Assembly (NCBI GenBank): GCA_958450365.1
Contig: CAUEEP010000759.1
Coordinates: forward strand, 2,745,641-2,809,640
DNA: 64,000 nucleotides
Reading direction: 5' to 3'
Origin: Mesorhabditis belari
Taxonomy: Eukaryota; Nematoda; Chromadorea; Rhabditida; Rhabditidae
Shown here: positions 43,785-54,800 of the stretch, one piece after another
Layout: each line of letters opens with the position of its first letter
Position numbering within the stretch: the first letter of the stretch is position 1
The notes under the pieces: generated by a model
Seen by the model: only the letters and a program-made list of their open reading frames with translations
Told to the model about the DNA's origin: nothing
The model's database searches: none
Made by a program: the position numbers and the translations under genes

Positions 43785-44880
43785 CTTTTCACATCATTAT
43801 CGCTTGACATTGAATCATCTTTCCATAATCATCGCTTGGCATTGAATCATCTTTCGAGTCACTCGCACTCAGGCGTTTGGGCATAGTGACGCTCAAACTC
43901 CCTGGCTCAATCGTCGGTCCATCGTAAAATGTAGAATGTGAAAAGGCAGTTAGAAAAGTAGCAAAATAGCAAAAATAGCAGAATTTGGAGCAAATTCCAA
44001 GCAAAAATTGGAGTTTGAGCATATCGATTCAACCATCCCTCTGATGCAAATAAATCGATTCAACCATTCTTCTGATGCAGAAAAATCAATTCAACCATTC
44101 TTCTGATGCAAATAAATCAATTCAACCATTCCTCTGATGCAAATAAATCAATTCAACCATTCTTCTGATGCAAATAAATCAATTCAACCATTCCTCTGAT
44201 GCAAATAAATCAATTCAACCATTCCTCTGATGCAAATAAATCAATTCAACCATTCTTCTGATGCAAATAAATCAATTCAACCATTCCTCTGATGCAAATA
44301 AATCAATTCAACCATTCTTCTGATGCAAATAAATCAATTCAACCATCTCTCTGATGCAAATAAATCAATTCAACCGTCTCTCTGATGCAAATAAATCAAT
44401 TCAACCATTCCTCTGATGCAAATAAATCGATTCAACCATTCTTCTGATGCAAATAAATCAATTCAACCATCTCTCTAATGCAAATAAATCGATTCAACCA
44501 TCCTTCTGATGCAGAAAAATCAATTCAACTATCCCTCTGATGCAAATAAATCAATTCAACCATCCTTCTGATGCAGAAAAATCAATTCAACCATCTCTCT
44601 AATGAAGAAAAATCCTCATCAGCTTTCAACATAATCATTGCTTGGCATTGAATCATCTTTCGAGTCACTCGCACTCAGGAGTTTGGGCATAGTGACGCCC
44701 AAACTCCCAGACCCAATCGCTTACTGGTCCTTTCCGTTTAAGAGAAGTCGAAAAGTGAAGACCCCTATCCGAGAAGTAGGCCAGGTCGCGAGCGATTACG
44801 GGGCCGCGCAAAGAACACCATTCATTTACGGGTTTTTTCTCTGTAAATGTTCCGCAGTTGAGATTTGAAGCCAAAAACTT
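43785..44880 (+). repeat. Composite repeat with internal 31-bp array
   Basis: Two copies of CGCTTGGCATTGAATCATCT plus TTCGAGTCACTCGCACTCAG (about 43830 and 44635) flank about 19 copies of a 31-base unit containing GATGCAAATAAATCAATTCA (44030-44610). The right part continues into TTTGGGCATAGTGACGC and GCGAGCGATTACGGGG. The reverse complement of the whole composite lies in an intron at 52870-53760. Confidence 0.88.
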
Positions 44881-45344
44881 GTACCTAAGCGTTTTCGGGG
44901 TTGAGGAATCGATTGGCCTAGTTTATTCTGTTGGATTTCTTAACAAATACCCTGATCTAGCCTTGGTCTAGCGGAACTTTCGTCTCAAGACCAGTGATAA
45001 GAAATGAAAGCGGAATGATACAAAAGATTCAACTAAAAATCTTTCTCCCGATTTTCTTTTAATTCCCTTTCCTTCCTCAAGCCTTTCCTTTCCCCATTTT
45101 TCCCATTTTCTCATCGAAAATTTGCCCCTCAACTCCGCGGATCGGGTTGCATTATTCACTCGACGTGAGGCCTCTATTTTGCCCAAAAAAAATCACACAT
45201 TTTTACCAATTCTTTTATGTTTCAATGATAGATATATTTTGATATTATGATTCATTTTGATATATCAAAATACTATTAAAGAGTTTTATCATTTACCAAA
45301 GTAAGACAGATATAAGATTTGTTCCAAAAATTCTTGCAACTCTT
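44881..45344. other. AT-rich spacer
   Basis: No gene or repeat was recognised. Confidence 0.5.
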
Positions 45345-45655
45345 TCACGTACTCCTTTGGCTCCTTTTGGCATACTCCTCTGGCTCACGTACTCCCTTTG
45401 GCTCCTTTTTGGCATACTCCTCTGGCTCACGTACTCCTTTGGCTCCTTTTGGCATACTCCTCTGGCTCACGTACTCCTTTGGCTCCTTTTGGCATACTCC
45501 TCTGGCTCACGTACTCCTTTGGCTCCTTTTGGCATACTCCTCTGGCTCACGTACTCCTTTGGCTCCTTTTGGCATACTCCTCTGGCTCACGTACTCCTTT
45601 GGCTCCTTTTGGCATACTCCTCTGGCTCACGTACTCCTTTGGCTCCTCCTTTTGC
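45345..45655. repeat. 40-bp tandem repeat, about 8 copies
   Basis: Almost identical units with CACGTACTCCTTTGGCTCCT followed by TTTGGCATACTCCTCTGGCT. Three overlapping 13- or 40-residue-period frames on plus are artefacts. Confidence 0.95.
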
Positions 45656-45974
45656 TCCCGGTTGTGGGCCGGCGAGTTGACAATTTGTGTGTTGACAAAC
45701 AACAAAAAAAGATGTTTTTGCCCTTTGCACAACAATTTTAGATTTTTAGATTTTTTGCTAACTTTTTCATGTGAAGAATAGTTAATAAATGAATAAAAAA
45801 AGCCTGAATAGCTTTAGAATAGCTGAATAGCTTTAGAAAGTCACATAAACATAAAGTCAAAAAGGTTTAGATGAAAAAGAAGCACCAGAAATTCAAATTT
45901 TCGTTGGTGCACTACTATTTTTTCAATCCCCTCTCGGACCGCAATATTATTAAAGAGTGCACTATTATTAGAGA

Positions 45975-46255
45975 GAACACGAAAAGGGCCGATAAAAAGC
46001 AACACGATATAATATATGTAATATATGGGTAGCACAGATAACGTCAAGGATCCACTGGAGCAAGGATCCACTAGGTAGCATCAAGGATCCACTAGGTAGC
46101 GTCAAGGATCCACCAGGTAGCGTCAAGGATCCACTAGGTAGCGTCAAGGATTCACTAGGTAGCGTCAAGGATCCACTAGGTAGCGTCAAGGATCCACTAG
46201 GTAGCGTCAAGGATCCACTGGGTAGCGTCAAGGATCCACTGGGTAGCGTCAAGGA
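45975..46255 (-). repeat. Left arm of a large inverted repeat, with 21-bp units
   Basis: Reverse complement of about 48485-48600 plus about ten copies of the 21-base GGATCCTTGACGCTACC unit. It faces the longer array at 47789-48532. Confidence 0.92.
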
Positions 46256-46829
46256 TATTTTGATATTATGATTTATTTTTTACTATTTCTTTCCTTTTAC
46301 CAATCGCATACACTTTGTGCCGGCTTATCTATTGACTGAAAAAAAAAAGATTGAAAAAAGAGCACCACTACGCATTTTTCTTCACTTTCTTCACCTAAAA
46401 CTGACACTTTTTTTGTTTGTTTTTCATTATATGAGCTTTAGAATTGCAGCTTTAAAGTAATTGTTGCAGTAATTGTTTTTTCTTTTAAACTAATGATGAT
46501 TGTTTGTTTTCTAGAATCATAGTTTAGCTATAATAATCATAGTTTAGCTAATATAATAATCAAAGCTTTAAATTTACGTGAGATTCCCAAAAAAAAACTA
46601 TGAAATTACATTTGGAATTATATTGATTTAAAAGAAAACAGTCCATTATTGAATTATTGAATTATTGAATTATAAATTGAATTATATTCAATTATAAATT
46701 GAATTATTGAATTATTGAATTATAAATTGAATTATAAATTGAATTATATATTGAATTATATTAATTATTATGAAGCTATTTTCGAAAATTAATCAAAAAC
46801 GAAAGCTTTACCTTGTGAAAACAATTTGT
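46256..46829. other. AT-rich spacer with TTGAATTATAAATTGAATTA repeats
   Basis: The AATTATTGAATTATAAATTG array occupies about 46640-46760. No gene was recognised. Confidence 0.6.
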
Positions 46830-47392
46830 TGGCTTTGTTATCAATCAATAGCTTTGTTATCAATCAATAGCTTTGTTATCAATCAATAGCTTTGTTATCA
46901 ATCAATGGCTTTGTTATCAATCAATCAATGGCTTTGTTATCAATCAAGAGCTTTGTTATCAATCAATAGCTTTGTTATCAATCAATAGCTTTGTTATCAA
47001 TCAATAGCTTTGTTATCAATCAATAGCTTTGTTATCAATCAATAGCTTTGTTATCAATCAATAGCTTTGTTATCAATCAATAGCTTTGTTATCAATCAAT
47101 CAATAGCTTTGTTATCAATCAATAGCTTTGTTATCAATCAATGGCTTTGTTATCAATCAATAGCTTCGTTATCAATCAATAGCTTTGTTATCAATCAATA
47201 GCTTTGTTATCAATCAATGGCTTTGTTATCAATCAATAGCTTTATTATCAATCAATAGCTTTGTTATCAATCAATAGCTTTATTATCAATCAATAGCTTT
47301 GTTATCAATCAATAGCTTTATTATCAATCAATCAATGGCTTCGTTATCAATCAATAGCTTTGTTATCAATCAATGGCTTTGTTAACTTTATT
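46830..47392. repeat. 19-bp minisatellite (TTTGTTATCAATCAATAGC)
   Basis: About 29 units with occasional additional ATCA. Two or three diverged units reappear at 48622-48680 beyond the 21-bp array. Confidence 0.95.
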
Positions 47393-47399
47393 ACATCTT

Positions 47400-47788
47400 A
47401 AATGTTACATGTTAAATCTCTTAGTCATCGCCACTTGGTCGCGGATTTAATAGAATGTTTCAAAATTGTAAAAGACGGGCAACCTATCCCTCTTTTTCGA
47501 GATTTATTCAAAGCTAATCCCACGGTTAGTTCAAGGAGAGGTTCTTTCGTTTTAAAAATTTCGTTTTAGATTTCGTTTTAGATTTCGTTTTAGATTTCGT
47601 TTTAGATTTCGTTTTAGAAATTCCAGTCACCTCTAATAAGTTTGTGTATAACTCTTTTCCAATAGGAACTGCCAGAATTTGGAATCGACTCCCCAGAGTC
47701 TTGAGAGAGTCCAATAGTCTCGAAACCTTTAAATTATCTGTAGATGATCTTGATCTTGAAGACCAGCTCTTGATCTTGAAGCTCTAGT
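47400..47788 (+). mobile_element. LINE 3' coding end with a small internal array
   Basis: Plus-strand reading gives SHRHLVADLIECFKIVKDGQ, then NPTVSSRRGSFVLKI. A TTCGTTTTAGAT x5 expansion then brings stops, and after it the frame resumes as KFVYNSFPIGTARIWNRLPR and SNSLETFKLSVDDL. This is the same post-RT block as in the minus-strand LINE end at 22542-22860. Stops from the array make it non-functional, and reverse transcriptase and tail are missing. Confidence 0.85.
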
Positions 47789-48532
47789 GGATCCTTGACG
47801 CTACCTAGTGGATCCTTGACGCTACCTAGTGGATCCTTGACGCTACCTGGTGGATCCTTGACGCTACCCAGTGGATCCTTGACGCTACCCAGTGGATCCT
47901 TGACGCTACCTGGTGGATCCTTGACGCTACCCAGTGGATCCTTGACGCTACCCAGTGGATCCTTGACGCTACCCAGTGGATCCCTGACGCTACCTGGTGG
48001 ATCCTTGACGCTACCCAGTGGATCCTTGACGCTACCCAGTGGATCCTTGACGCTACCCAGTGGATCCTTGACGCTACCTGGTGGATCCTTGACGCTACCC
48101 AGTGGATCCTTGACGCTACCCAGTGGATCCTTGACGCTACCTGGTGGATCCTTGACGCTACCCAGTGGATCCTTGACGCTACCCAGTGGATCCTTGACGC
48201 TACCCAGTGGATCCTTGACGCTACCTGGTGGATCCTTGACGCTACCCAGTGGATCCTTGACGCTACCCAGTGGATCCTTGACGCTACCTGGTGGATCCTT
48301 GACGCTACCCAGTGGATCCTTGACGCTACCCAGTGGATCCTTGACGCTACCCAGTGGATCCTTGACGCTACCCAGTGGATCCTTGACGCTACCCAGTGGA
48401 TCCTTGACGCTACCTAGTGGATCCTTGACGCTACCTAGTGGATCCTTGACGCTACCTAGTGGATCCTTGACGCTACCTAGTGGATCCTTGCTCCAGTGGA
48501 TCCTTGCTCCAGTGGATCCTTGACGTTATCTG
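47789..48532 (+). repeat. 21-bp minisatellite (GGATCCTTGACGCTACC + AGT/CAGT/TGGT)
   Basis: About 35 units, with CCCAGT, CCTAGT and CCTGGT variants. It reads in phase as a seven-residue Leu-Pro-Ser-Gly-Ser-Leu-Thr period over 242 codons. That is repeat-driven, and no signal peptide or other domain is present. Confidence 0.95.
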
Positions 48533-49189
48533 TGCTACCCATATATTACATATATTATATCGTGTTGCTTTTTATCGGCCCTTTTCGTGTTTATGTGTAT
48601 GAATTCATGTGTTTTAATGTTAATCAATCAATCAATAGCTTCTTTATCAATCAATCAATGGCTTTGTTAACTTTGACTTTGTTAACTAAGTTAACTAAGT
48701 TATCTCAGGTTACTTTATCACTTTACTTTAACTAAGTTAACTTTGTTTCCCTTGCTTAATTTGTTGATTTTTAGGTTAATTCTGAATTTCTTATCTTTAA
48801 ATTTATCTATTTGCAATCTCTAGTCATATTTCAATCAAAATGCGCTTTTTAAGTAGATATCTTTCAATTTCATTTCACATATTAAACTGTTTAGAAAGTC
48901 TTTTTCGGTTTTTTTCGTTTTTTCTTCTTTTTTTCGTAATCCCGTTTAAAACCATTTAATTTCTCTTCTTTTTATTTTTTATCCAATTCTTTCGTTGAAC
49001 TCAAACTTTTAGGGTTTTCCCTCACTAAAATCTCATCTTCTTCAAAAGAAGTCAATTCAAAAGAAGTCAATTCAATCAAATTTTCAAATGAATCAAGGTC
49101 TTCTCACTCAAAAAGCACTCGAGTCAATACGGGCACTCGACGAGAACAAAAATCAGAGTAAGTGAGAGGGAAATGGTTGAAAAAAGCTG
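48533..49189. other. Right arm end of the inverted repeat and AT-rich spacer
   Basis: The stretch 48533-48600 is the inverse of 45975-46045 (TCGTGTTGCTTTTTATCGGC). The remainder is AT-rich with no recognised gene. Confidence 0.55.
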
Positions 49190-49985
49190 CAAAATAGAAT
49201 TAGGCTGCTTTTATGCTGAATTAGGCTGCTTTGATGCAGAATTAGGCTGCTTTGATGCAGAATTAGGCTGCTTTTATGCAGAATTAGGCTGCTTTTATGC
49301 AGAATTAGGCTGCTTTTACGACTTTTAGCAAATCATAAAGCACAAAGTATAAAGCACAAAGTATAAAGCACAAAGTATAAACAGTCCAATTACCAAAGTT
49401 CCAAAGTTAAACCTTCCTTTTGCATCTCTTAAAAGATCAAAAGCCTTTCTTACAAGATCAAAAGCCTTTCTTACAAGATCAAAAGCCAGTTTTTTTCTCC
49501 TCAAATTATCCGGTTTCAAATTTCTGCGATTCTTGCAAATTTTCTGTCATCAGGTGATCACGGAAAAGTCCACCAGATCAGCACTTTTTTTTTTTGGCGA
49601 AAATCCAATTCCAATTTATTTCAATTCACCACCGAAATGGCAAGCGTAGGCAAAAACGGGATTCATCAGATAAGAGAACGAATTGCTCCAAAAAACAGTC
49701 GTAAATTCTTTTGTTTGGGGAAGAATGACAGGCTTTGAAAGAAAGAACAAAGTTCTAAAGTGATTGGAGTGGCAGTTTTGCATTGAATATTGCTAGAAGT
49801 AATCGAAAATGATAGCTGATTACTGTAACCGAATTGGGCTGGTTTACTGGGTCAGATTACTGTAGCTCGATTGGAATACTGTAGCTTGGGGGATTACTGT
49901 AGCTTGATTGGATTACTGTAGCTCGATTGGATGACTGTAGCTGGATTGGAAGGGTTTATTAGGTCAGATTACTGTAGCTCGATTG
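49190..49985. other. Short arrays and spacer
   Basis: GCAGAATTAGGCTGCTTTTAT x6 occupies 49195-49320. AAGCACAAAGTATA x3 lies at 49338-49380. TTACTGTAGCTCGATTGGA units lie at about 49855-49985. No gene was recognised. Confidence 0.6.
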
Positions 49986-50021
49986 GATTGTATATAAGGC
50001 GCGTATATAAGACCGCATGTA

Positions 50022-51278
50022 CAGGGTGGCTGATAATTACGTGCGCCAAAGAAAACGCCATAATTTAATTTTCTTTCAAAGAAAATGTAAAAATCTTTAT
50101 TTATATAATAGTTGTAACAAAAGCATTTAATAATCACAAGAAATTTTTGAAGTGGCCTCCATCCGCTTTGATACAGGCTTCAATTTGCTTCTTTACAGAA
50201 TCGACGGTGCGGCGGAGATAATTTGCATCTAAGTCGTTCCAGATTTTGATCAATTCTCGACGTAAATCATTCAAATTGGTGATTTTCCTATTTCTCAATT
50301 GTTCTTCCATAAAACCCCAAACCGAAAAGTCCAACGGATTGAGATCCGGGCTGTTTGCAGGCCATTGATCCTTTGTCACAAAAGAGCCAATTTTGGTTTC
50401 GAGAAAGCGAATTGTTGTTTTGGCTCCGTGGGCCGGCGCCCAATCTTGTTGAAGGGTCAAATTGGAATGGCTCCTCTTCCATGGCACCACAGCTTTCTCG
50501 AGAATCTCTTTTTGATAGACTTTTGCGTTAATCTTCACATTTTTATCGATAAAAACCAACGGGGTCTTGCCCGAAGCACTGATGCCACCTCAAACCATCA
50601 AACTTTTTGGAAACAGACCTTTTGTAGCGAATTTTCGTTTACGAGTGCTCTTTAGAGCTGGACTGAGAAGTTGACGGTGATTTTGTGAGTTTTTAGCCAC
50701 TTCCAAGGTGAAAATTTTCTCATCCGACCAAAGAACATCGCAATTTCTTGCATTTGTCCTTCCGGTTTTGATTGGCTTGATCGGTGAGCACTTGCCCGTT
50801 TAACAGTCGATAACTTCGAAGTCCGAGCTCATTTTTCACTATCGATTGAACCGAGAAACGCGAAATTTGAAGCTGTTTTGCCATCTTGTTCAAACTACGA
50901 TCGTCTTTTCGCTCGATCCTCCTCTTGATGATCCCACGCATCTTTCGGGTGTTAACGGTCCTCTTTCGTCCTCTTCCGGGCTTGGACTGAACATGCCCCT
51001 CATCTTTCCATTGCTTTACGATCTTCTGGACGGTCCTCAGAGCCACCCCAAGCCTCGATGCGATCGACGAGTTCTTCATGCCGCTCGTCGCCAGCTGTGC
51101 GATTGCGTCCCGACTAGCGCACGTCTTTGTCATGACCTAGAAAACAACTTTTTTAACAAAAAATTATTAGACCACGATAAAAAGAATATTAAAACACAAA
51201 AAGATGAGTAGTAATGCTTTATACATTGTTTAAAACTATGATGCTGATGCTGCGCGCACGTAATTGTCAGCCACCCTG
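50022..51278. mobile_element. maT-type (DD37D) Tc1/mariner element
   Basis: Terminal repeats CAGGGTGGCTGATAATTACG (left) and its near-perfect inverse (right), with TA flanks at 50020-50021 and 51279-51280. Length is 1,257 bases, about full length for the group. One minus-strand transposase gene fills it. Of the DNA transposons in the window it is the most nearly intact. Confidence 0.93.
50134..51133 (-). pseudogene. maT-type transposase with two lesions
   Basis: From ATG at 51133 the N-terminus has a helix-turn-helix (MKNSSIASRLGVALRTVQKI) and a second DNA-binding half (SLNKMAKQLQISRFSVQSIV). The catalytic part shows VLWSDEKIFTLE (first Asp), TLQQDWAPAHGAKTTIRF (second Asp) and WPANSPDLNPLDFSVW (third Asp). 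Thirty-seven residues lie between the second and third Asp, hence DD37D. Reading frame is lost between about 50735 and 50755, and a TGA at 50590-50592 replaces a codon in the MV-GGI block, probably Trp. Total span is 1,000 bases, near the usual 330-350 codons. It is inactive as it stands. Confidence 0.92.
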
Positions 51279-51460
51279 TATATAAGACCGCGTGTATATA
51301 AGACCGCGCGTATATAAGACCGCGCGTATATAAGACGGCGCGTATATAAGACCGCGCGTATAAAAGACGGGGCGTATATAAGGCGGCGCGTATATAAGAC
51401 CGCGCGTATATAGGGCTACACGTATATAAGGCTGCACGTATATAAGGCTGCACGTAACAG

Positions 51461-51816
51461 TTCCTTCGCCTTTCACCGCACAAATCACTTCAGCAACAGA
51501 TCTCGCAGACAGACCTTATTTCTAATAGTGACGGAGCAAAAAATAAAGTTCCCTTGATCTATCTAAAGATGTTGAATGTATAAAGTAAGTTATATAACAA
51601 AATGCTCGCAAGAGAAGAGACTTTTAAAAGCCAAAAACCATAAGAATCCATTGTTAAAATAATTGGATAATTTGAGGTCTTCTGCAAGTGACCGGGAATT
51701 TAGTAGCAAACTAACAGCAAACTAACAAACTAACTAGCAAACTAACTAGCAAACTAGCAAACTAACTAGCAAACTTGCAAACTAGCAAACTAACAGCATA
51801 GAACTTTATCGTTCGA
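51461..51816. other. Upstream region of the transporter gene
   Basis: AACTAGCAAACTAACTAGCA repeats at about 51710-51795 end just before the presumed start codon. No TATA box or trans-splice acceptor could be singled out. Confidence 0.5.
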
Positions 51817-54800
51817 ATGGCCAGTTAAGCGAAAAATGGCTTCGTGGAAAAATGGCTCAAATGCAAACGAAAACTAAGTTTATTATGAAGTTCTAACCCT
51901 GGGTAAAAACTTAGTTAATTACTCGTTAATTACTAAGTTAATTACTCGTTAATTACTAAGTTAATTACTCGTTAATTACTAAGTTTTCAGAGCTATGGAC
52001 CCTTTCCTCGATCCGTTTACAAACTGCTTTAATGTTGTGTCTATCGATGGCTTGCAATGGATTGATGAGAGGAAGCATGTCATTGGCTATTGTTTGTATG
52101 GTGGCCAGGTAGAGGAGCTTTCTAAATATCTACACTTCTACCGTAATCCTAAACCAATCTAACTGACCAATCTAACTGACCAATCCAACTGTCATTCTCC
52201 AGAAAACTCCCTTCATTCGAAGAAATTCCACAAAACTCGACAAGTCTACTAGTTGAAGGCAAAGAAGATTCATTCAATGTAAGCTTTATTACTGTAGTAT
52301 TATTATTTAGACATTATCAAGCTACTGTAATCAATTTTCAGCGAGAATTCCAAGTGGATTGGTCATCGGAAGAGCAGGGACATGTGCACACTGCTTTTTA
52401 CATCGGAGCCTTTATCGCAATCTTGGCCACCGATTGGATCATTAGGAAGTGAGTGAAAGGATTACTCTAGAGATCACTAGGATTACTCTAGAGGGTACTG
52501 TAGCTATAGAATACTTTAGATTACAGTACTCTGTTCACTCTACAATACCATTTAACTACAGTACTGTAGTAGTGCCCTTCAACTCCTTCACCATACCGCC
52601 AATCGATTCCACTTTTTAGCTCACTTTTAGTAAGAAAAGGAAATAAAGCTGTTAAGGCTGCTTTAAAAAGTCGTTTTCTTTTTCTAACTCTGATTAAAAG
52701 ATACAAAAAGAGCAATTAATAGACAAAATGAATACCAATCGATAGATAGAGCTTCCTAAAAGTTTAGACAAATTAAACCCCGAGTTCCAATTGGTAGACT
52801 CAATAAAATCCATCTCGCCAATCGATTCGGCGACCATGAAAACCCCCTGATACAAATCTATAGCTGAATATCTTCATTTAAGGTCATTCACTAAGCAAAA
52901 GAGAAATCTCTGAAATGACCGGCGAGGTGTCCTTTGTGCGGGCGCGTAATCGCTCCCAATCTGGCATCCTTTACGGATAGGCCTCTTCCCTTTTCGTCTT
53001 CCCTTAAAGGGAAAGGACCGGTGAGCGATTGGGAGTTTGGGCGTCACTATACCCAAACTCCCAATCGTTTGGGAGTTTGGGCCTCACTATACCCAAACTC
53101 CTGGGTACGAGTGACTCGAAAGATGATTCAATGCCAAGCAATGATTATGGAAAGATGATTCAGTGTGAAGCGATAATGATGTGAACCTGGCATACTTTTC
53201 GGATAGGGGTTTTCGTCTTCCCTTAAACCGAAAGGACCAGTAAGCGATTGGGAGTTTGGGCGTCACTATGCCCAAACTCCTGAGTGGGAGTGACTCGAAA
53301 GATGATTCAATGCCAAGCAATGATTATGTTGAAAGATGATAAGGATTTTTCTGGATTAGAGGGATGGTTGAATTGATTTATTTGCATCAGAGGGATGGTT
53401 GAATTGATTTATTTGCATTAGAGAGATGGTTGAATTGATTTATTTGCATCAGAGAGATGGTTGAATTGATTTATTTGCATCAGAGGGATGGTTGAATTGA
53501 TTTATTTGCATCAGAGAGATGGTTGAATTGATTTATTTGCATCAGAGAGATGGTTGAATTGATTTATTTGCATCAGAGGGATGGTTGAATTGATTTATTT
53601 GCATCAGAGAGATGGTTGAATTGATTTATTTGCATCAGAGGGATGGTTGAATCGATTTTTCTTCATTAGAGAGAGGATTGAATCGATTTTTCTGCATCAT
53701 CGAATCGATTTATGCTTAAACTCCAATTTTTACCTTGAATTCTGCTATTTTTGCGATTTTGCTATAAATCCCGGATCCCTCAAAATCCAACTTAAAAGCA
53801 ATCAAGCTGGATAGTGGCAATCCAGCCTGAACAATCAGCAAAGCCTGGCAAAAGACCAAAATTTAGCCTTCTGCTGGTTTTAAAGTATTTTGTGACACAA
53901 AAAAGATCCGATATGGAAAAATTGGGTGGTGTGGGGTAGTGTAGAAACATTGGATCGCACCCTATCTCTGGCAGGGTACTGTTGAACAGCGAAAAACTCT
54001 TGAACAGTGACAAATTCACCTCTGACATCGAATCCAATTCTAGAATGGATCCTCGCACCATCCTTTCTTTTGCTCTTCTCCTCAATGTAATCGGTGCCTT
54101 CCTCACTCCATTCACCGTCATTTTTCTCAAAATTCACTTCTATGTGGCCGCTCTTCGGTTCATGATGGGTTTTGGAAGTGGTGAGTGCTTTAATCTTGGT
54201 TCATTTACCCAATTTTACCTCAAATTCGTCATTTCCCCCAAATCGAACGGTCAATTACCGCTCGAATTAGCGATTCTGAGTTTGTTTGACTTCGGTTTGA
54301 CTTGTTTGACTTACTTACTCAATTCTTTTTGCAACCTGAAACAGTCTCAATTACTCAAGTCGTTTACAAGGCTTAGCTTAGTTACTCAATCCAATTTTAA
54401 ACTAATTTTGTCTCGGTTCAATTACCTAATCAATTTACAGGTCTAATCGCTCCATGTGGCCTCTTTATCATCTCAAAATGGTTCCCAATCACTGAAAAAA
54501 GCACAGCTGTTGCTATTTTCACTACTGGAAATCAGGTTAGCCGAATAAGCAATCAGAATAAGGTGTAAATTTCCAGCTAGGCGTCGCTCTGTCGATGGTT
54601 CTCACGGCAAAACTCTGCCAGCTTTCCTGGGGTGGAGGGTGGCCGAATGCTTTCGTTTTGTATGGTAAGTGTTCGTAACTAATTAGAAATATGAATTCTT
54701 GTGCTGGATCTGGATCATTTGGCTCTAAAGCATGTAAGTCAGTCTAGGGTCAAGCCAGCAGCCAGACCATCTTGTTCTTGGCCTTACTAGGTTGTTGGCC

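Larger units (their letters stand above)
49986..51460. repeat. GCGTATATAAGACC array split by a transposon
   Basis: Two to three units lie before 50020 and about 12 after 51281, with GCGTATATAAGACC and ACGTATATAAGGCTGC variants. This is the reverse complement family of 25031-25572. The maT element between the two parts is flanked by TA. Confidence 0.92.

Noticed and set aside
47795..48523. 242-codon LPSGSLT-period frame resembling a structural protein
   Set aside because: It is a 21-bp array that also occurs in inverted orientation at 45975-46255, where it is read from the other strand. Behaviour is that of a repeat, not a gene.
53982..54446. Single-exon 154-codon gene
   Set aside because: The frame reads through transporter exon 5 into its intron. 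The true exon is 54044-54180 as shown by GT-AG sites and matching phases.
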